A DNA stretch of 64,000 nucleotides from Marinomonas profundi (lineage in GTDB: Bacteria > Pseudomonadota > Gammaproteobacteria > Pseudomonadales > Marinomonadaceae): the NCBI RefSeq assembly GCF_020694005.1, contig NZ_CP073013.1, positions 2,490,578-2,554,577 of the forward strand, read 5' to 3'. Positions 1 to 9,224 of the stretch are shown one piece after another. A program made the translations under genes and the position numbers. Position 1 is the first letter of the stretch, and every line of letters begins with the position of its first letter. The notes below the pieces were generated by a model, which was not told the origin of the DNA, made no database searches, and saw only the letters and a program-made list of their open reading frames with translations.

Positions 1-18
1 TTACAGCGTTCAGCTTAA
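1..18 (+). CDS. Possible 3' end of flgF (partial)
   Basis: The first 18 bases read Leu-Gln-Arg-Ser-Ala-stop in frame 1, 43 bp before flgG. In flagellar operons the proximal rod gene flgF normally precedes flgG, so this may be its last codons. Only position and frame support this; five residues cannot be recognised by similarity. Confidence 0.35.
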   Translation, partial: LQRSA

Positions 19-61
19 AATTATTAATTAGTAAAGAATAACGGAATGTAAAGAGGCGATT

Positions 62-847
62 ATGAATTCAGCATTATGGGTCAGTAAAACCGGTTTAAGT
101 GCCATGGATAAGCAGTTGAACGTGATTGCCAACAACTTGGCAAACGTATCAACCACGGCATTCAAAAAAGATCGCGCTGTCTTTGAAGATCTGATGTACA
201 AAACAGTACGTGCGCCGGGCGGTTTGAGTGCCCAAAATGCCGAGCTGCCGTCAGGTCTGCAGCTGGGTACAGGGGTAAAAGTAGGCGCGACGCAAAAAGA
301 CTTTTCCAATGGCGATTATAATATGACGGATAGACAGCTTGATGTCGCGATTCAAGGCAAAGGCTTTTTACAGTTGTTGCAACCCGATGGAACGATCGCG
401 TACACGCGGGATGGCAGCCTTCAGCTTAACAATCAAGGTCAACTTGTCTCTTCTGGTGGTTTGCTGGTCGAGCCCGGTATTCAGATTGATCCCGATGTAC
501 TTGAAATTATGATTGCCGAAGATGGTGTTGTGTCGGTACGTCGTAATGGTGAAGCGGATGCTCAGGAAGTTGGAGCGATTAATATTGCTGGTTTTGTTAA
601 TCCAACGGGGTTGAACGCGGTTGGGCAAAATATTTTTACGGAAACTAATGCGAGCGGGCCGCCATTGGTTGGTGTGCCTGGGACGGATTCGTTAGGCACC
701 ATTGCGCAAGGTATGTTGGAGGCGTCCAACGTTAATTCGATAGAAGAATTGGTGAATATGATTACCACTCAGCGCGCCTATGAAATGAACTCTAAAGTCA
801 TTTCTTCCGCCGATGGTATGATGAGTTTTGCAATACAGCAGCTATAG
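62..847 (+). CDS. flgG: Flagellar distal rod protein FlgG
   Basis: FlgG builds the distal rod, the drive shaft crossing the periplasm inside the P and L rings. The 261-residue product has the usual FlgG length. The N-terminal rod/hook signature lies near residues 24-37 (ANNLANVSTTAFKK), and the C-terminal helix near 219-245 contains EASNVNSIEELVNMI and TTQRAYEMNSK, typical of FlgG rather than FlgF. The start ATG follows an AAGAGG ribosome site. flgH, flgI and flgJ follow in the standard order, so this is the end of a flgB-L type rod operon whose promoter lies outside the window. The identification is secure. Confidence 0.97.
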   Translation: MNSALWVSKTGLSAMDKQLNVIANNLANVSTTAFKKDRAVFEDLMYKTVRAPGGLSAQNAELPSGLQLGTGVKVGATQKDFSNGDYNMTDRQLDVAIQGKGFLQLLQPDGTIAYTRDGSLQLNNQGQLVSSGGLLVEPGIQIDPDVLEIMIAEDGVVSVRRNGEADAQEVGAINIAGFVNPTGLNAVGQNIFTETNASGPPLVGVPGTDSLGTIAQGMLEASNVNSIEELVNMITTQRAYEMNSKVISSADGMMSFAIQQL

Positions 848-857
848 TAACGTGTGG

Positions 858-1712
858 ATGATGATGAAGACTAAATGTGTTTTCTTGGTGCTATTAAGTG
901 CGTGTTTGTCTGGTTGCCTCTCTTGGGATGTTAACCAACAAGCGGTTGCTAATGCCGCCGCCGCAGGGGCGGCTGGGGCAGTGGCCGATGCGGTGATTGA
1001 TGCCGTAGCAGGTGAGGACGACGACGAAGCGCCAGAAGAAGCCGCAGCGGCGCCACGCAAAGGCTATGTGCCAGATCCGAATGATCCCTTAAACGGCCCG
1101 CAAATTAGCCAGTCTATTCAGTCTGATGATCCTTACTATACGCCAGTCTACCCTAACGGCATGGCACCTTCTCAAGCGCCTACGGGGGGGATTTATCAAA
1201 CCGGCATGGGTGATGTGTTTTTTGGTGATCAAAAAGCCAGTAAAGTAGGCGATATCTTAACCATTAATTTGAACGAGAGCACAACCTCAACCAAAGCCAA
1301 TGCGGCGGCTGTGTCTAAGTCCGCGTCGGCCACCATAGAAAACCCAACCGTGTTGGGGCAAGAGTTGAAAATGGACACCACGCTTCCACAACAAGGCACC
1401 GACTTTACGGGGAATGCGTCAGCGAATCAAAATAACAGTTTAAGCGGTACCATCTCTGTGACGGTATTTAGAGCCTTTCCCAATGGCCTGTTGGCGGTGC
1501 GAGGCGAAAAGTGGTTACGCTTAAATCAAGGCGATGAATACATTCGTTTCTCGGGTATTGTGCGTAAGCAGGATATTTCTCCAGATAATACGGTAGAATC
1601 AGAGCGAGTGGCGGATGCAAGAATTACCTATTCTGGTACGGGTGATGTGGCGGCTGGCAGTGAACAGGGTTGGGTAAGTCGTTTACTAAACTCTAGTGAT
1701 ATGCCTTATTAA
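858..1712 (+). CDS. flgH: Flagellar L-ring lipoprotein FlgH
   Basis: FlgH forms the outer-membrane L-ring bushing. Three adjacent ATG codons (858, 861, 864) begin the protein; an upstream ATG at 828 would overlap flgG and add residues before the signal peptide, so I chose 858 (284 residues). A hydrophobic segment ends in a lipobox, LSGC, at about residues 17-20. Between residues about 25 and 65 there is an alanine-rich then acidic stretch (including EDDDEAPEEAAAA) that makes this FlgH longer than the usual 220-240 residues. The conserved core GDILTINLNESTTS and the C-terminal IRKQDI-like part (SGIVRKQDISPDN) are present. flgI follows after about 70 bp. Confidence 0.95.
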   Translation: MMMKTKCVFLVLLSACLSGCLSWDVNQQAVANAAAAGAAGAVADAVIDAVAGEDDDEAPEEAAAAPRKGYVPDPNDPLNGPQISQSIQSDDPYYTPVYPNGMAPSQAPTGGIYQTGMGDVFFGDQKASKVGDILTINLNESTTSTKANAAAVSKSASATIENPTVLGQELKMDTTLPQQGTDFTGNASANQNNSLSGTISVTVFRAFPNGLLAVRGEKWLRLNQGDEYIRFSGIVRKQDISPDNTVESERVADARITYSGTGDVAAGSEQGWVSRLLNSSDMPY

Positions 1713-1723
1713 ACGTAGTGATC

Positions 1724-1781
1724 AAATAGATAAGAGAGATAACTCTCTTTTTGGTTTTTGTCTCTTATTAAAGGTGATGTG
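1724..1781 (+). promoter_or_regulatory. flgH-flgI intergenic leader with alternative hairpins
   Basis: This spacer holds AAGAGAG-ATAA-CTCTCTT (a 7-bp stem followed by a short T run). It also holds a second possible pairing between ATAAGAGA (1730-1737) and TCTCTTAT (1761-1768). The segment 1751-1773, which ends inside the flgI ribosome site AAAGG, is the exact reverse complement of 9146-9168 in the leader of the first flagellin gene. The pairings are seen directly; any regulatory role is inference. Confidence 0.5.
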
Positions 1782-2870
1782 ATGAAGCACATAGCGCTAA
1801 TTCTCTTATATTTTTTGTCTTTTTCTGCTCACGCAGAGCGCTTAAAAGATATTGCCAGTGTTCAAGGGGTTCGTGAAAACCAACTGTTTGGCTATGGCTT
1901 GGTGATTGGTTTAAATGGTACGGGTGATAGCACGGCTTTCACCAATCAGAGTTTTGCGAGCATGCTGTCGCGTTTTGGGGTGACCTTGCCCGAAGGGGTT
2001 AATGCGACATCGAAAAACGTCGCCGCGGTTTCGCTCACGGCCACGTTACCGGCCTTTTCAAAACCAGGGCAAAAAATAGACGTAACGGCATCGTCGATAG
2101 GCAATGCGAGCGCTTTGCGGGGTGGGACGTTACTTCTGTCGACATTGAAAGGTGCAGACGGTGAAGTGTATGCCATCGCGCAAGGTAACTTGATTGTTGG
2201 TGGCTTGGGGGCTGATGGGGCGGACGGAGGTCGAAATTCTGTCAATGTTCCTACTGTTGGTCGTATCCCAAATGGCGCGAGTGTAGAGCGCTTGGTGGCA
2301 AACAGTTTCAATATGGGCGATACGTTAACGTTTAATTTGAACCGTCCTGACTTTACCACAGCAAAACATGTCGCCGATAAAATCAACGGTTTATTAGGCC
2401 CTGGTGTCGCGACAACGCTGGATGCGACATCAATACGTGTCTCCGCTCCGAGAGATTCCAGTCAACGAGTCACTTTTTTATCCATTCTTGAAAATCTCGA
2501 GGTGGAAGTCGCCGAAGAGCGTGCGCGCATTGTGGTGAACTCCAGAACGGGGACCATTATTATTGGTCAACATGTTAAAGTGTCACCCGCGGCGATTACT
2601 CATGGTAGTTTGACCGTGACGATCCGTGAGGTGCCTCCTGTCGTTGGCGAAGATGGTACGGTGACGGGGGGAGAGACGATCGTCTCGCCGCGTGAGGGAA
2701 TTGAAATAGCACCCAATAGCGGTCATATGTTCGTGTTCGATCCTGGCGCTTCATTAAACGATATTGTTCGTGCAGTGAATCAAGTGGGCGCCGCGCCTGG
2801 CGATGTCATGGCGATCTTGGAGAGCTTAAAACAAGCTGGCGCCTTGAACGCTGATTTAGTGGTGATATAG
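1782..2870 (+). CDS. flgI: Flagellar P-ring protein FlgI
   Basis: FlgI forms the periplasmic P ring around the rod. I chose the ATG at 1782 because AAAGGTG lies just upstream and because [18 protein letters not shown] then forms a clean signal peptide; an in-frame start at 1758 would lengthen it without a ribosome site. The product is 362 residues, matching the family (about 365). Conserved features include [17 protein letters not shown] at the mature N terminus, [13 protein letters not shown], and the C-terminal [17 protein letters not shown]. flgJ starts 9 bp after the stop. The ribosome binding region lies at one end of a 23-nt complementarity to a flagellin leader (see findings). Confidence 0.97.
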   Translation: MKHIALILLYFLSFSAHAERLKDIASVQGVRENQLFGYGLVIGLNGTGDSTAFTNQSFASMLSRFGVTLPEGVNATSKNVAAVSLTATLPAFSKPGQKIDVTASSIGNASALRGGTLLLSTLKGADGEVYAIAQGNLIVGGLGADGADGGRNSVNVPTVGRIPNGASVERLVANSFNMGDTLTFNLNRPDFTTAKHVADKINGLLGPGVATTLDATSIRVSAPRDSSQRVTFLSILENLEVEVAEERARIVVNSRTGTIIIGQHVKVSPAAITHGSLTVTIREVPPVVGEDGTVTGGETIVSPREGIEIAPNSGHMFVFDPGASLNDIVRAVNQVGAAPGDVMAILESLKQAGALNADLVVI

Positions 2871-2879
2871 GTTGATTTG

Positions 2880-3866
2880 ATGAATTCAGTACCACCTAAA
2901 GAAGACTTTTTCGCGGATTTTTCCACCTTAACCGCGTTAAAGACCAAGGCTCAAAAAGACCCAGATGGCGCGTTGAAAGATGTCGCCCAGCAGTTTGAAT
3001 CAATCTTTATTAATATGCTGCTGAAAAATATGCGCAGCACCAATGAAGCCATTGGTGGCGGGCTTTTTTCCAGTGCGCAAACGAAACAATATCAAGAAAT
3101 GATGGACTCTCAGATGTCTCAGGGCTTGGCGAAATCAGGTGGTATTGGTTTGTCAGAAGCACTGGTGCGTCAATATCAAACTCAGCAGCAAGGAGGTCTA
3201 CGTTCCTCCGCAGCAAAAGAGCGGGGCGATACGGATTTTCTCAATCAAGTCGCGAAACAGGATTTAGTAAGAATTCAAGCTTTAGCGCATCGAGCTTCTA
3301 CCGATTTTATCCAGTCGGTTCAGCAGGAAGCTGAGCAAAAGACCGCCGCGGTTTCTGGTGGTGACGCGGTTTCTGCGCCATCAGCCTTGTCTGTCGTGTT
3401 TGAATCGCCAGAAGCGTTTGTTGAGCACCTCTGGCCTCACGCTCAGAAAGCGGCGCAAACGCTAGGGGTCAACCCGAAAGCGGTATTGGCCCAAGCTGCA
3501 TTGGAAACTGGTTGGGGGAAATACCCTATTGCCAAAGAGGATGGAGCGGCCAGCTTTAATGTATTTGGCATTAAAGCCGACAGCCGATGGCAAGGTGATC
3601 GAGCGGTGGTAAATACCTTGGAATTTCGTGATGGCGTCGCAAAACGCGAGAAAGCCGCCTTTCGAGCCTATGATTCTTTTTCGCAGAGCTTTGATGATTA
3701 TGCGAACTTTTTGTCCTCTAGTGAGCGGTATAAAGATGCCCTCCAAGCTGGGGATGACGCGTCAATGTTTGCCGCTTCTTTGCAACAAGGCGGCTATGCC
3801 ACAGACCCCAAGTATGCAGAAAAAATCGATAACATCCTTTCTAGTCAATGGTTTCAACGTTTGTAA
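2880..3866 (+). CDS. flgJ: FlgJ, rod cap and peptidoglycan hydrolase
   Basis: FlgJ caps the growing rod and cuts peptidoglycan so that it can cross the wall. The 328-residue product has both domains of the dual-domain family. The N-terminal rod-binding part covers residues about 10-110 (AQQFESIFINMLLKNMRS). The C-terminal glucosaminidase domain covers about 170-328, with the catalytic-glutamate motif AQAALETGWGK near residue 210 and the tail GGYATDPKYAEKI. The start at 2880 is the first ATG after the flgI stop; an upstream TTG (2877) is less likely. It is the last gene of the rod operon, because flgK has its own sigma-28 promoter. Confidence 0.96.
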   Translation: MNSVPPKEDFFADFSTLTALKTKAQKDPDGALKDVAQQFESIFINMLLKNMRSTNEAIGGGLFSSAQTKQYQEMMDSQMSQGLAKSGGIGLSEALVRQYQTQQQGGLRSSAAKERGDTDFLNQVAKQDLVRIQALAHRASTDFIQSVQQEAEQKTAAVSGGDAVSAPSALSVVFESPEAFVEHLWPHAQKAAQTLGVNPKAVLAQAALETGWGKYPIAKEDGAASFNVFGIKADSRWQGDRAVVNTLEFRDGVAKREKAAFRAYDSFSQSFDDYANFLSSSERYKDALQAGDDASMFAASLQQGGYATDPKYAEKIDNILSSQWFQRL

Positions 3867-3895
3867 CAATAAAACCGCCCAATTCTCAGCATTGG

Positions 3896-3922
3896 TAAAG
3901 TTCTTGCATAAGTAGCCGATAG
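3896..3922 (+). promoter_or_regulatory. Sigma-28 (FliA) promoter of flgK-flgL
   Basis: TAAA at 3896-3899, exactly 15 bases, then GCCGATAG at 3915-3922. This matches the FliA consensus TAAA-N15-GCCGATAA with one change at the last base. It places flgK-flgL in the late flagellar class. Confidence 0.88.
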
Positions 3923-3989
3923 AGCTAAAGAAAGTGCACGGTTATTTTTGAAAAACGTACTATTTGAAAACGTACTAGGGGTGTGAGCT

Positions 3990-5966
3990 ATGGGCTCAAA
4001 TTTATATTCGATTGGTTTGTCTGGGTTACATTCCAGTAATGCTCGTATCAATACGACCGGGCAGAATACAGCCAATGTGGATACCGAAGGTTACAGTCGC
4101 CAACGAACGGATACTAGCAGTTCTCCCGTGGGCGGCGTTGTGCTTCGTGATACCTCACGCCTTGTTGATAAGTTTGTCAGTGCGCAAGTCAGGGCGGACA
4201 CGTCGGATTTTTCCTACCATGATGCTTATCATTCTTTGATGTCCATGTCTGACAGCTTGTTGGCAGAAGACAGTGTGTCTTTAACCGGCTATCTTGATAA
4301 AGCCTTTAGCGCCTTGCAAGCCGCGAATAATGACCCAACGTCATCTTCCTTAAGGCAGCTTGCTCACTCCAGTTTGAATAACCTTGTTGAACAATACAAA
4401 ACCTTATCAGGCTTAGTGCAGAATCAAGCCAACTTGGTTGACGAGCAGTTGTCATCGTCTTTGACCGACATTAATGCCATTACAACCAAAATATCGGATT
4501 TGAATGGCAAAATTTTGCGCGAAGAAGGTTTGTCTATTTCACCGGCAAATGAGTTGCGCGACCAGCAAGAGTTATTGGCAAAAGACCTTTCTAAGTATTT
4601 GGACATCAACGCTCAGTTTAATGATAAAGGGTTGATGACGATTCAGTTAAGGAATGGTCAGCCTTTGGTTATGGATCAAAACCCTACTGAGTTAAAGGTC
4701 GTACAAAACCCATTAAGCCCAAAGAAAATCGATCTTGTGGTCAGTTTTGGGGATTACAGTGTTGGTTTAAAAACAGACAGTCTTGGTGGCAGTATTGGCG
4801 GGCTGGTGGATTTTCGCTCAGAATTCAGTGAATACGCAGATCGTACCTTAGGGCAACATGCGATCGCCATTGCCGATGCTATGAATACGCAGAATGCGAA
4901 GGGCCTAGATGCGAATGGTGACTTCGGCCGAGATCTGTTTTCTTTGGGGAAAATAGAGATTTATTCCAGTAAAGATAATATCCATAAACTGTCGAACCTT
5001 TCGGTTAAGGTGTCAACGGGAGAGTCTGCCAAACTCACGACGAATACGTACGAATTTAATAGAACGGACGATGATCGATTTGCGATTACGCAATACGATT
5101 TAAATGGTAAAGCTGTGGGGCAATCAACTGTGTTTGATTTGTCTAGTATGACGCCGAATGCTAATGGCTATTATAAAATTGAAGAATTAGGATTGGATAT
5201 TCGAGTCAGCGACTTGAGCGCCATAGACCAAGATGATGTATTTCGTTTCACACCCAGCGCCGGAGCGGCCGCGGGTCTGAGTTTGCATGCGAAAAATGGC
5301 GATGCTTTAGCGTTAAGCTCTCCAGTGGGCACGACGACCCATTCAGAAAATTTATCTGATGCTAAAATGTCGGTATCTTCGGTGACCAACACTCGGTCTG
5401 ATACATCGGCGTTTGCGTCGGATGGTTCTCTTTACCCAAGTGCTCCCCATAAGATTTATTTTACATCGCCTAGCTCTTATGTGGTTCAGGATGCATCAGG
5501 CACCGAAATTGCCTCCGTCAATAATGTGTTGCAGTATACCGATTTACTTGAGCAGGCCGGTTTAGCAAAAGAAGCTGGGTTTGATGTGTCGGTGTCTTCT
5601 ATGCCTCAGCAAGGTGATGAATTCTCAATTAGCACGGATAATATTGGCCCTTCTGATAACTTTAATGGCTTAGCATTAATCAATTTACAGAATCAGTCAC
5701 TGGTAGAAGGCAAAGCCAGTTTAACCAAGGCTTTTGCTGGTTTTATTGCTCAGGTCGGTACAAAGACAGCAGAATCGGCAGGCCATGCAAAATCCAGTGA
5801 AGTTATTATGAATGACAGTGTGAACCGCCGAGATAGATTGTCCGCGGTCAGTCTTGATGAAGAAGCGGTAAATTTGCTGAAATATCAGCAATCCTACTCC
5901 GCTTCTGCTCAAGTGATAACGGCAGCTCGTACAACGTTTGAAACGCTGTTAGGGATCATGAGGTAA
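3990..5966 (+). CDS. flgK: Hook-filament junction protein FlgK (HAP1)
   Basis: FlgK is the first junction protein between hook and filament. The 658-residue product starts MGSNLYSIGLSGLHSS and has NTTGQNTANVDTEGYSRQR near residues 20-38, the hook-family N-terminal helix. Its C terminus (SLDEEAVNLLKYQQSYSASAQVI) is the matching C-terminal helix. The middle is variable, as expected. ATG 3990 follows AGGGGTG. flgL begins 5 bp after the stop, so the two are co-transcribed from the sigma-28 promoter at 3896. The length is at the upper end of the family. Confidence 0.96.
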   Translation: MGSNLYSIGLSGLHSSNARINTTGQNTANVDTEGYSRQRTDTSSSPVGGVVLRDTSRLVDKFVSAQVRADTSDFSYHDAYHSLMSMSDSLLAEDSVSLTGYLDKAFSALQAANNDPTSSSLRQLAHSSLNNLVEQYKTLSGLVQNQANLVDEQLSSSLTDINAITTKISDLNGKILREEGLSISPANELRDQQELLAKDLSKYLDINAQFNDKGLMTIQLRNGQPLVMDQNPTELKVVQNPLSPKKIDLVVSFGDYSVGLKTDSLGGSIGGLVDFRSEFSEYADRTLGQHAIAIADAMNTQNAKGLDANGDFGRDLFSLGKIEIYSSKDNIHKLSNLSVKVSTGESAKLTTNTYEFNRTDDDRFAITQYDLNGKAVGQSTVFDLSSMTPNANGYYKIEELGLDIRVSDLSAIDQDDVFRFTPSAGAAAGLSLHAKNGDALALSSPVGTTTHSENLSDAKMSVSSVTNTRSDTSAFASDGSLYPSAPHKIYFTSPSSYVVQDASGTEIASVNNVLQYTDLLEQAGLAKEAGFDVSVSSMPQQGDEFSISTDNIGPSDNFNGLALINLQNQSLVEGKASLTKAFAGFIAQVGTKTAESAGHAKSSEVIMNDSVNRRDRLSAVSLDEEAVNLLKYQQSYSASAQVITAARTTFETLLGIMR

Positions 5967-5970
5967 GTTT

Positions 5971-7278
5971 ATGCGAGTGACAAATAATTTGATTTATAGT
6001 CAGTCGAGTCGGGCGATTGGCCAAGCAAACGAGAAGATCATGAACGCGCAGGAAAAAATTTCAGCGCAAACAGACATCGTTAGACCAAGTGATAACCCGG
6101 TTGGTGCGAGCCAGATATTAATGTATGAAGGCAATAATAATCGCCTCAAGCTGTTTGATGAATCGATTAAAATGGCAACAGGTAACCTAGAGTATCAAGA
6201 GGTTGCCTTGGATAGCCTAAACGATTCAATGGATGAAGTTCGAGGGCTTTTTATTCAAGCGCAAAATGACATCAATACCCAAGAAGATATTGATGCCATT
6301 GCGCAGGAAATAGCCTTGATAACCGAATCCATGGCCGAGTTGATGAATTCAAAAAGTGCAGATGGTAACTATATTTTTGCGGGTACCGATACGCAAGGGC
6401 CGCCCTTTGTATTGAATAGTGAAAGTCGTTACCAGTGGGCGGGCAATGAAGAACAAAAATTTGCTCAAATTTCAGAAGACATGAAGATCCCTGTTTCTGA
6501 TTCTGGCAAAGCTTTGTTCCAAGATATTTGGACCAATCGTAGCTTTTCCTCTCAAGTGTTGGCGGGGGATGTTTCTCTAAAGTCGACAGTGAAAAATCAG
6601 GGGGATTTTAATGCGTTTATGGATGAGCATTACGACCCTGAAAGACCTGAGGCGAATGCCTATCGTCTAACCACATCGCCTGTGACGCCAGAAGGGGAAG
6701 CTGCCCAAGTCGAGATGAATTATGTCGGCTCAGATACCCGGGCTGATCAAGAAAGACGCCGTGCTTTTGATGGCACTCCTGGAACCTACAGCATAACGAA
6801 TCATCTTGGTGAAGTTGTGTCTTCTGGCTCTTATACGGCGGGTAAGCCTATTGCGTTTGGCAGCATGTCGTTTCTATTAAAAGGGGCGCCAGGTGCAGAG
6901 GTTGATTTTGCGTTAGATAAGCCAAGACGAGATAACGTGCTCAATGAAATAAATGATACGTTAGCGGTGTTGAGGGATAAAACTTCCAGTCATGATGAGC
7001 GGCAGGCGGCTTTTTTTGATGCCACGACGAGCATTAATAATGCCCAGCGAAAAGTCAGTGAGGGTCGGTCTTCTGTCGGTTCAAGGTTGAATATTTTGCG
7101 GGATCGAGAAGATTTTAGCTCGGCTAACCAGCTATCAAATGCGGTGGCGCAGGATCGTATTGGTGGATTGGATCTCGCCGCAGCGGCAACCGAGTTGTCG
7201 ATGAAAGAGTCGGCTTTGAATGCGTCGCAAAAAGTCTTTACTCGAATGAGTAATCTTTCTCTTTTTAATAAGATGTAA
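5971..7278 (+). CDS. flgL: Hook-filament junction protein FlgL (HAP3)
   Basis: FlgL is the second junction protein, on which the filament nucleates. The 435-residue product has a flagellin-like N-terminal coiled coil (MRVTNNLIYSQSSRAIG, then QEKISAQTDIVRPSDNPVGAS near residues 27-47) and the C-terminal partner SSVGSRLNILRDREDF ... AAAATELSMKESALNAS. It starts 5 bp after flgK, with GAGG upstream. The C-terminal part ends FTRMSNLSLFNKM, typical of FlgL. Part of the flgKL operon. Confidence 0.96.
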   Translation: MRVTNNLIYSQSSRAIGQANEKIMNAQEKISAQTDIVRPSDNPVGASQILMYEGNNNRLKLFDESIKMATGNLEYQEVALDSLNDSMDEVRGLFIQAQNDINTQEDIDAIAQEIALITESMAELMNSKSADGNYIFAGTDTQGPPFVLNSESRYQWAGNEEQKFAQISEDMKIPVSDSGKALFQDIWTNRSFSSQVLAGDVSLKSTVKNQGDFNAFMDEHYDPERPEANAYRLTTSPVTPEGEAAQVEMNYVGSDTRADQERRRAFDGTPGTYSITNHLGEVVSSGSYTAGKPIAFGSMSFLLKGAPGAEVDFALDKPRRDNVLNEINDTLAVLRDKTSSHDERQAAFFDATTSINNAQRKVSEGRSSVGSRLNILRDREDFSSANQLSNAVAQDRIGGLDLAAAATELSMKESALNASQKVFTRMSNLSLFNKM

Positions 7279-7301
7279 GTTTAGAGTGGTAGGTCAAAAC
7301 G

Positions 7302-8852
7302 ATGTCAGCATTTAACATAGAGTCCTGTTTTGGGGCTGATATCAATGTAGGGTATTTTAATATAGAAGAAATACTCGAAATATTGGAAATAAAAGAAAAA
7401 GTAGTTGGCAGTAAACGCGTTCAGAGCCTGATCAGAATGCATGGTCGCAAAGACCGAATTGTAGGGATTGCCATGCGTCAAATGGCATTTGATGTGTTGC
7501 GTCCAGTACTTGATGCTGAATTTCTTCCTCATGATCCGTATTTTGATAGTGACCAGTTATTAAGCAGTCGCCGAGAAAGGTTGTATGACGCTCAAGAGCG
7601 ATTTCTTGTCCTTTGCCTGTCCATCGCCAGTGGGCGTTCGGTACGCAGTCTAAAAAAACTTAATCCTGACTTGAACACCAAAGAGCTACGCAGTAAGCAT
7701 GCTCGAAATAAAAGTCTGTTTCGTTATTTTCGACAAGAATTAAACGAACATACTCGAGAATACATCTTGAGCTATAAAGCTCGTATGGATAAGAATGCCG
7801 CCGGGACTGGTGACCCAGTCAAAGACGATTCTAGTGTTCTCGCTGAGGCGGAGCAGAAAAACATAGCCTCCACGGCAATCAAAAAAGTGCCCCTCGAAAA
7901 CAAGTTTATCCCCACCTCATTTGATGACGAAACCGCTGTTGCGTTTAAGTTGTTTCAAGATGGCCATACTTTGTTATCCAGCCAAGTAGAGTGCTTTAAA
8001 CGGGGTAATAAGCTAGATATGTTGGCGTTGATGAAGTTTTGCCGTCGACTCATAGAATCTCATACCCGAAATAATTTTTCGTTAATGGCCATACGGCATA
8101 TAAAAGACGCGTCGTCGTATTTGGAGCAGCATGCCATGGGCATGGCGGTGTTAGGGATTCATTTTGCTAAGGCGATGAAACTATCGAGCGCTTATGTGGA
8201 AGTCATTTCGCTGGGGGCGTTATTGTTTGATTTAGGTCGTTTCCGTTTGCCCGCTGCCATGGTGGCTAAAGCCACTAAAATGACCGAGGGCGAATTTGAT
8301 TTGTTTCGTAAGCATATTCAATTTGGCGAACAAATTTTGCAAAAGTGCGATGGGGTTCCTAAAGCGGTTTATCAAATGTTATCTGACCATCATGAAAAAA
8401 TGGATGGCTCGGGCTACCCAGCAGGTAAGCAGGGTGACGAAATTTCCGTCTATGGAAAAATCGCGGCCATTATTGATGCTTATGATGCTATGACCTCAGA
8501 ACAGCCACATAAGCATTCTATGGGGCCAATAAAAGCCTGTTTGCAGATGCGCAAAGAGTCCGGTTTGGCGTTTGATAAGCAGTTGCTTGCCGTATTTCTG
8601 AAAAATATTGGTGCAGTTCCTGTGGGGTCTTGTGTGCTCTTGTCTAATGGACGGGTTGGCTTCGTCCTGACACTGAATAAGTCCTTCCAGCCCTCTTTGG
8701 TCCGCCAAGTGTACAGCATGACCAATAAAGCCTTTATTGAAGTGACAGACGTTGAGTTAAACAAGCCCGCCAATTTAAGAACTGAAATAGTGATTGAAAA
8801 AGAAGTCGATCCTCAAGACTTTGGCTTGCAGTTCATCAATCATATTTCATAA
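7302..8852 (+). CDS. HD-GYP domain protein with a degenerate HD motif
   Basis: The 516-residue protein has an N-terminal part (about 1-260) that I do not recognise and a C-terminal HD-GYP domain (about 270-450), the family of cyclic-di-GMP phosphodiesterases. The GYP motif is intact (HHEKMDGSGYP near 362-373), as is the later DAYDAMTS. The signature HD dyad is changed: the usual HDIGK segment reads LLFDLGRFRLP near residue 307, so the metal-binding histidine is phenylalanine. The enzyme may therefore be inactive or may act as a sensor. It follows flgL by 23 bp and precedes the flagellin genes, which suggests a role linking c-di-GMP and motility. Confidence 0.85.
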   Translation: MSAFNIESCFGADINVGYFNIEEILEILEIKEKVVGSKRVQSLIRMHGRKDRIVGIAMRQMAFDVLRPVLDAEFLPHDPYFDSDQLLSSRRERLYDAQERFLVLCLSIASGRSVRSLKKLNPDLNTKELRSKHARNKSLFRYFRQELNEHTREYILSYKARMDKNAAGTGDPVKDDSSVLAEAEQKNIASTAIKKVPLENKFIPTSFDDETAVAFKLFQDGHTLLSSQVECFKRGNKLDMLALMKFCRRLIESHTRNNFSLMAIRHIKDASSYLEQHAMGMAVLGIHFAKAMKLSSAYVEVISLGALLFDLGRFRLPAAMVAKATKMTEGEFDLFRKHIQFGEQILQKCDGVPKAVYQMLSDHHEKMDGSGYPAGKQGDEISVYGKIAAIIDAYDAMTSEQPHKHSMGPIKACLQMRKESGLAFDKQLLAVFLKNIGAVPVGSCVLLSNGRVGFVLTLNKSFQPSLVRQVYSMTNKAFIEVTDVELNKPANLRTEIVIEKEVDPQDFGLQFINHIS

Positions 8853-8853
8853 T

Positions 8854-8930
8854 ACCGTTCACCGTTCACCGTTCACCGTTCACCGTTCACCGTTCACCGT
8901 TCACCGTTCACCGTTCACCGTTCACCGTTC
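8854..8930. repeat. Heptamer tandem repeat, 11 copies of ACCGTTC
   Basis: Eleven perfect head-to-tail copies of ACCGTTC fill 8854-8930, beginning just after the stop of the HD-GYP gene. The repeat is noncoding and its unit length is not a multiple of 3. Such arrays often vary in copy number between strains. Confidence 0.97.
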
Positions 8931-9118
8931 ATAGAAAGAAGCATTAGATCTCAATGCTGTTTTCTCCTCTTTGCCTTTAAATTTCTATTGTTTTGACATT
9001 ATTTTGGCTTTTTCGGCTTTTATTTTTAAAGTTATCAGCCTTGAGTTCGATAACTGTGAGTACCGCTTTTTTTGTGTTTAAAAAATGAATAGAACGTAAA
9101 AAAAGTATAAAAAAAAAT
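8931..9118. other. AT-rich intergenic region before flagellin 1
   Basis: Between the heptamer array and the flagellin promoter I see AT-rich sequence with A and T runs. I find no convincing gene, terminator or RNA. Confidence 0.5.
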
Positions 9119-9145
9119 TAAAGATCAGCGCTGAAGTGTCGATAA
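9119..9145 (+). promoter_or_regulatory. Sigma-28 promoter of flagellin 1
   Basis: TAAA at 9119-9122, 15 bases, then GTCGATAA at 9138-9145, one change from the FliA consensus. Transcription should begin near 9152, so the mRNA would start at or close to TAATAAGAGACAAAAACC, which is complementary to the flgI leader. Confidence 0.88.
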
Positions 9146-9224
9146 CTTTAATAAGAGACAAAAACCAAATAACTAATTAAATCAAAAGGTTGTCTCGTCA
9201 AAAAATGTTTTTAGGAGAGATAAA

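Noticed and set aside
8854..8930. Heptamer ACCGTTC, which resembles the start of I-F repeats (GTTCACC), as a CRISPR relic
   Set aside because: No hairpin, no handle and no spacers; the match is 7 bases only.
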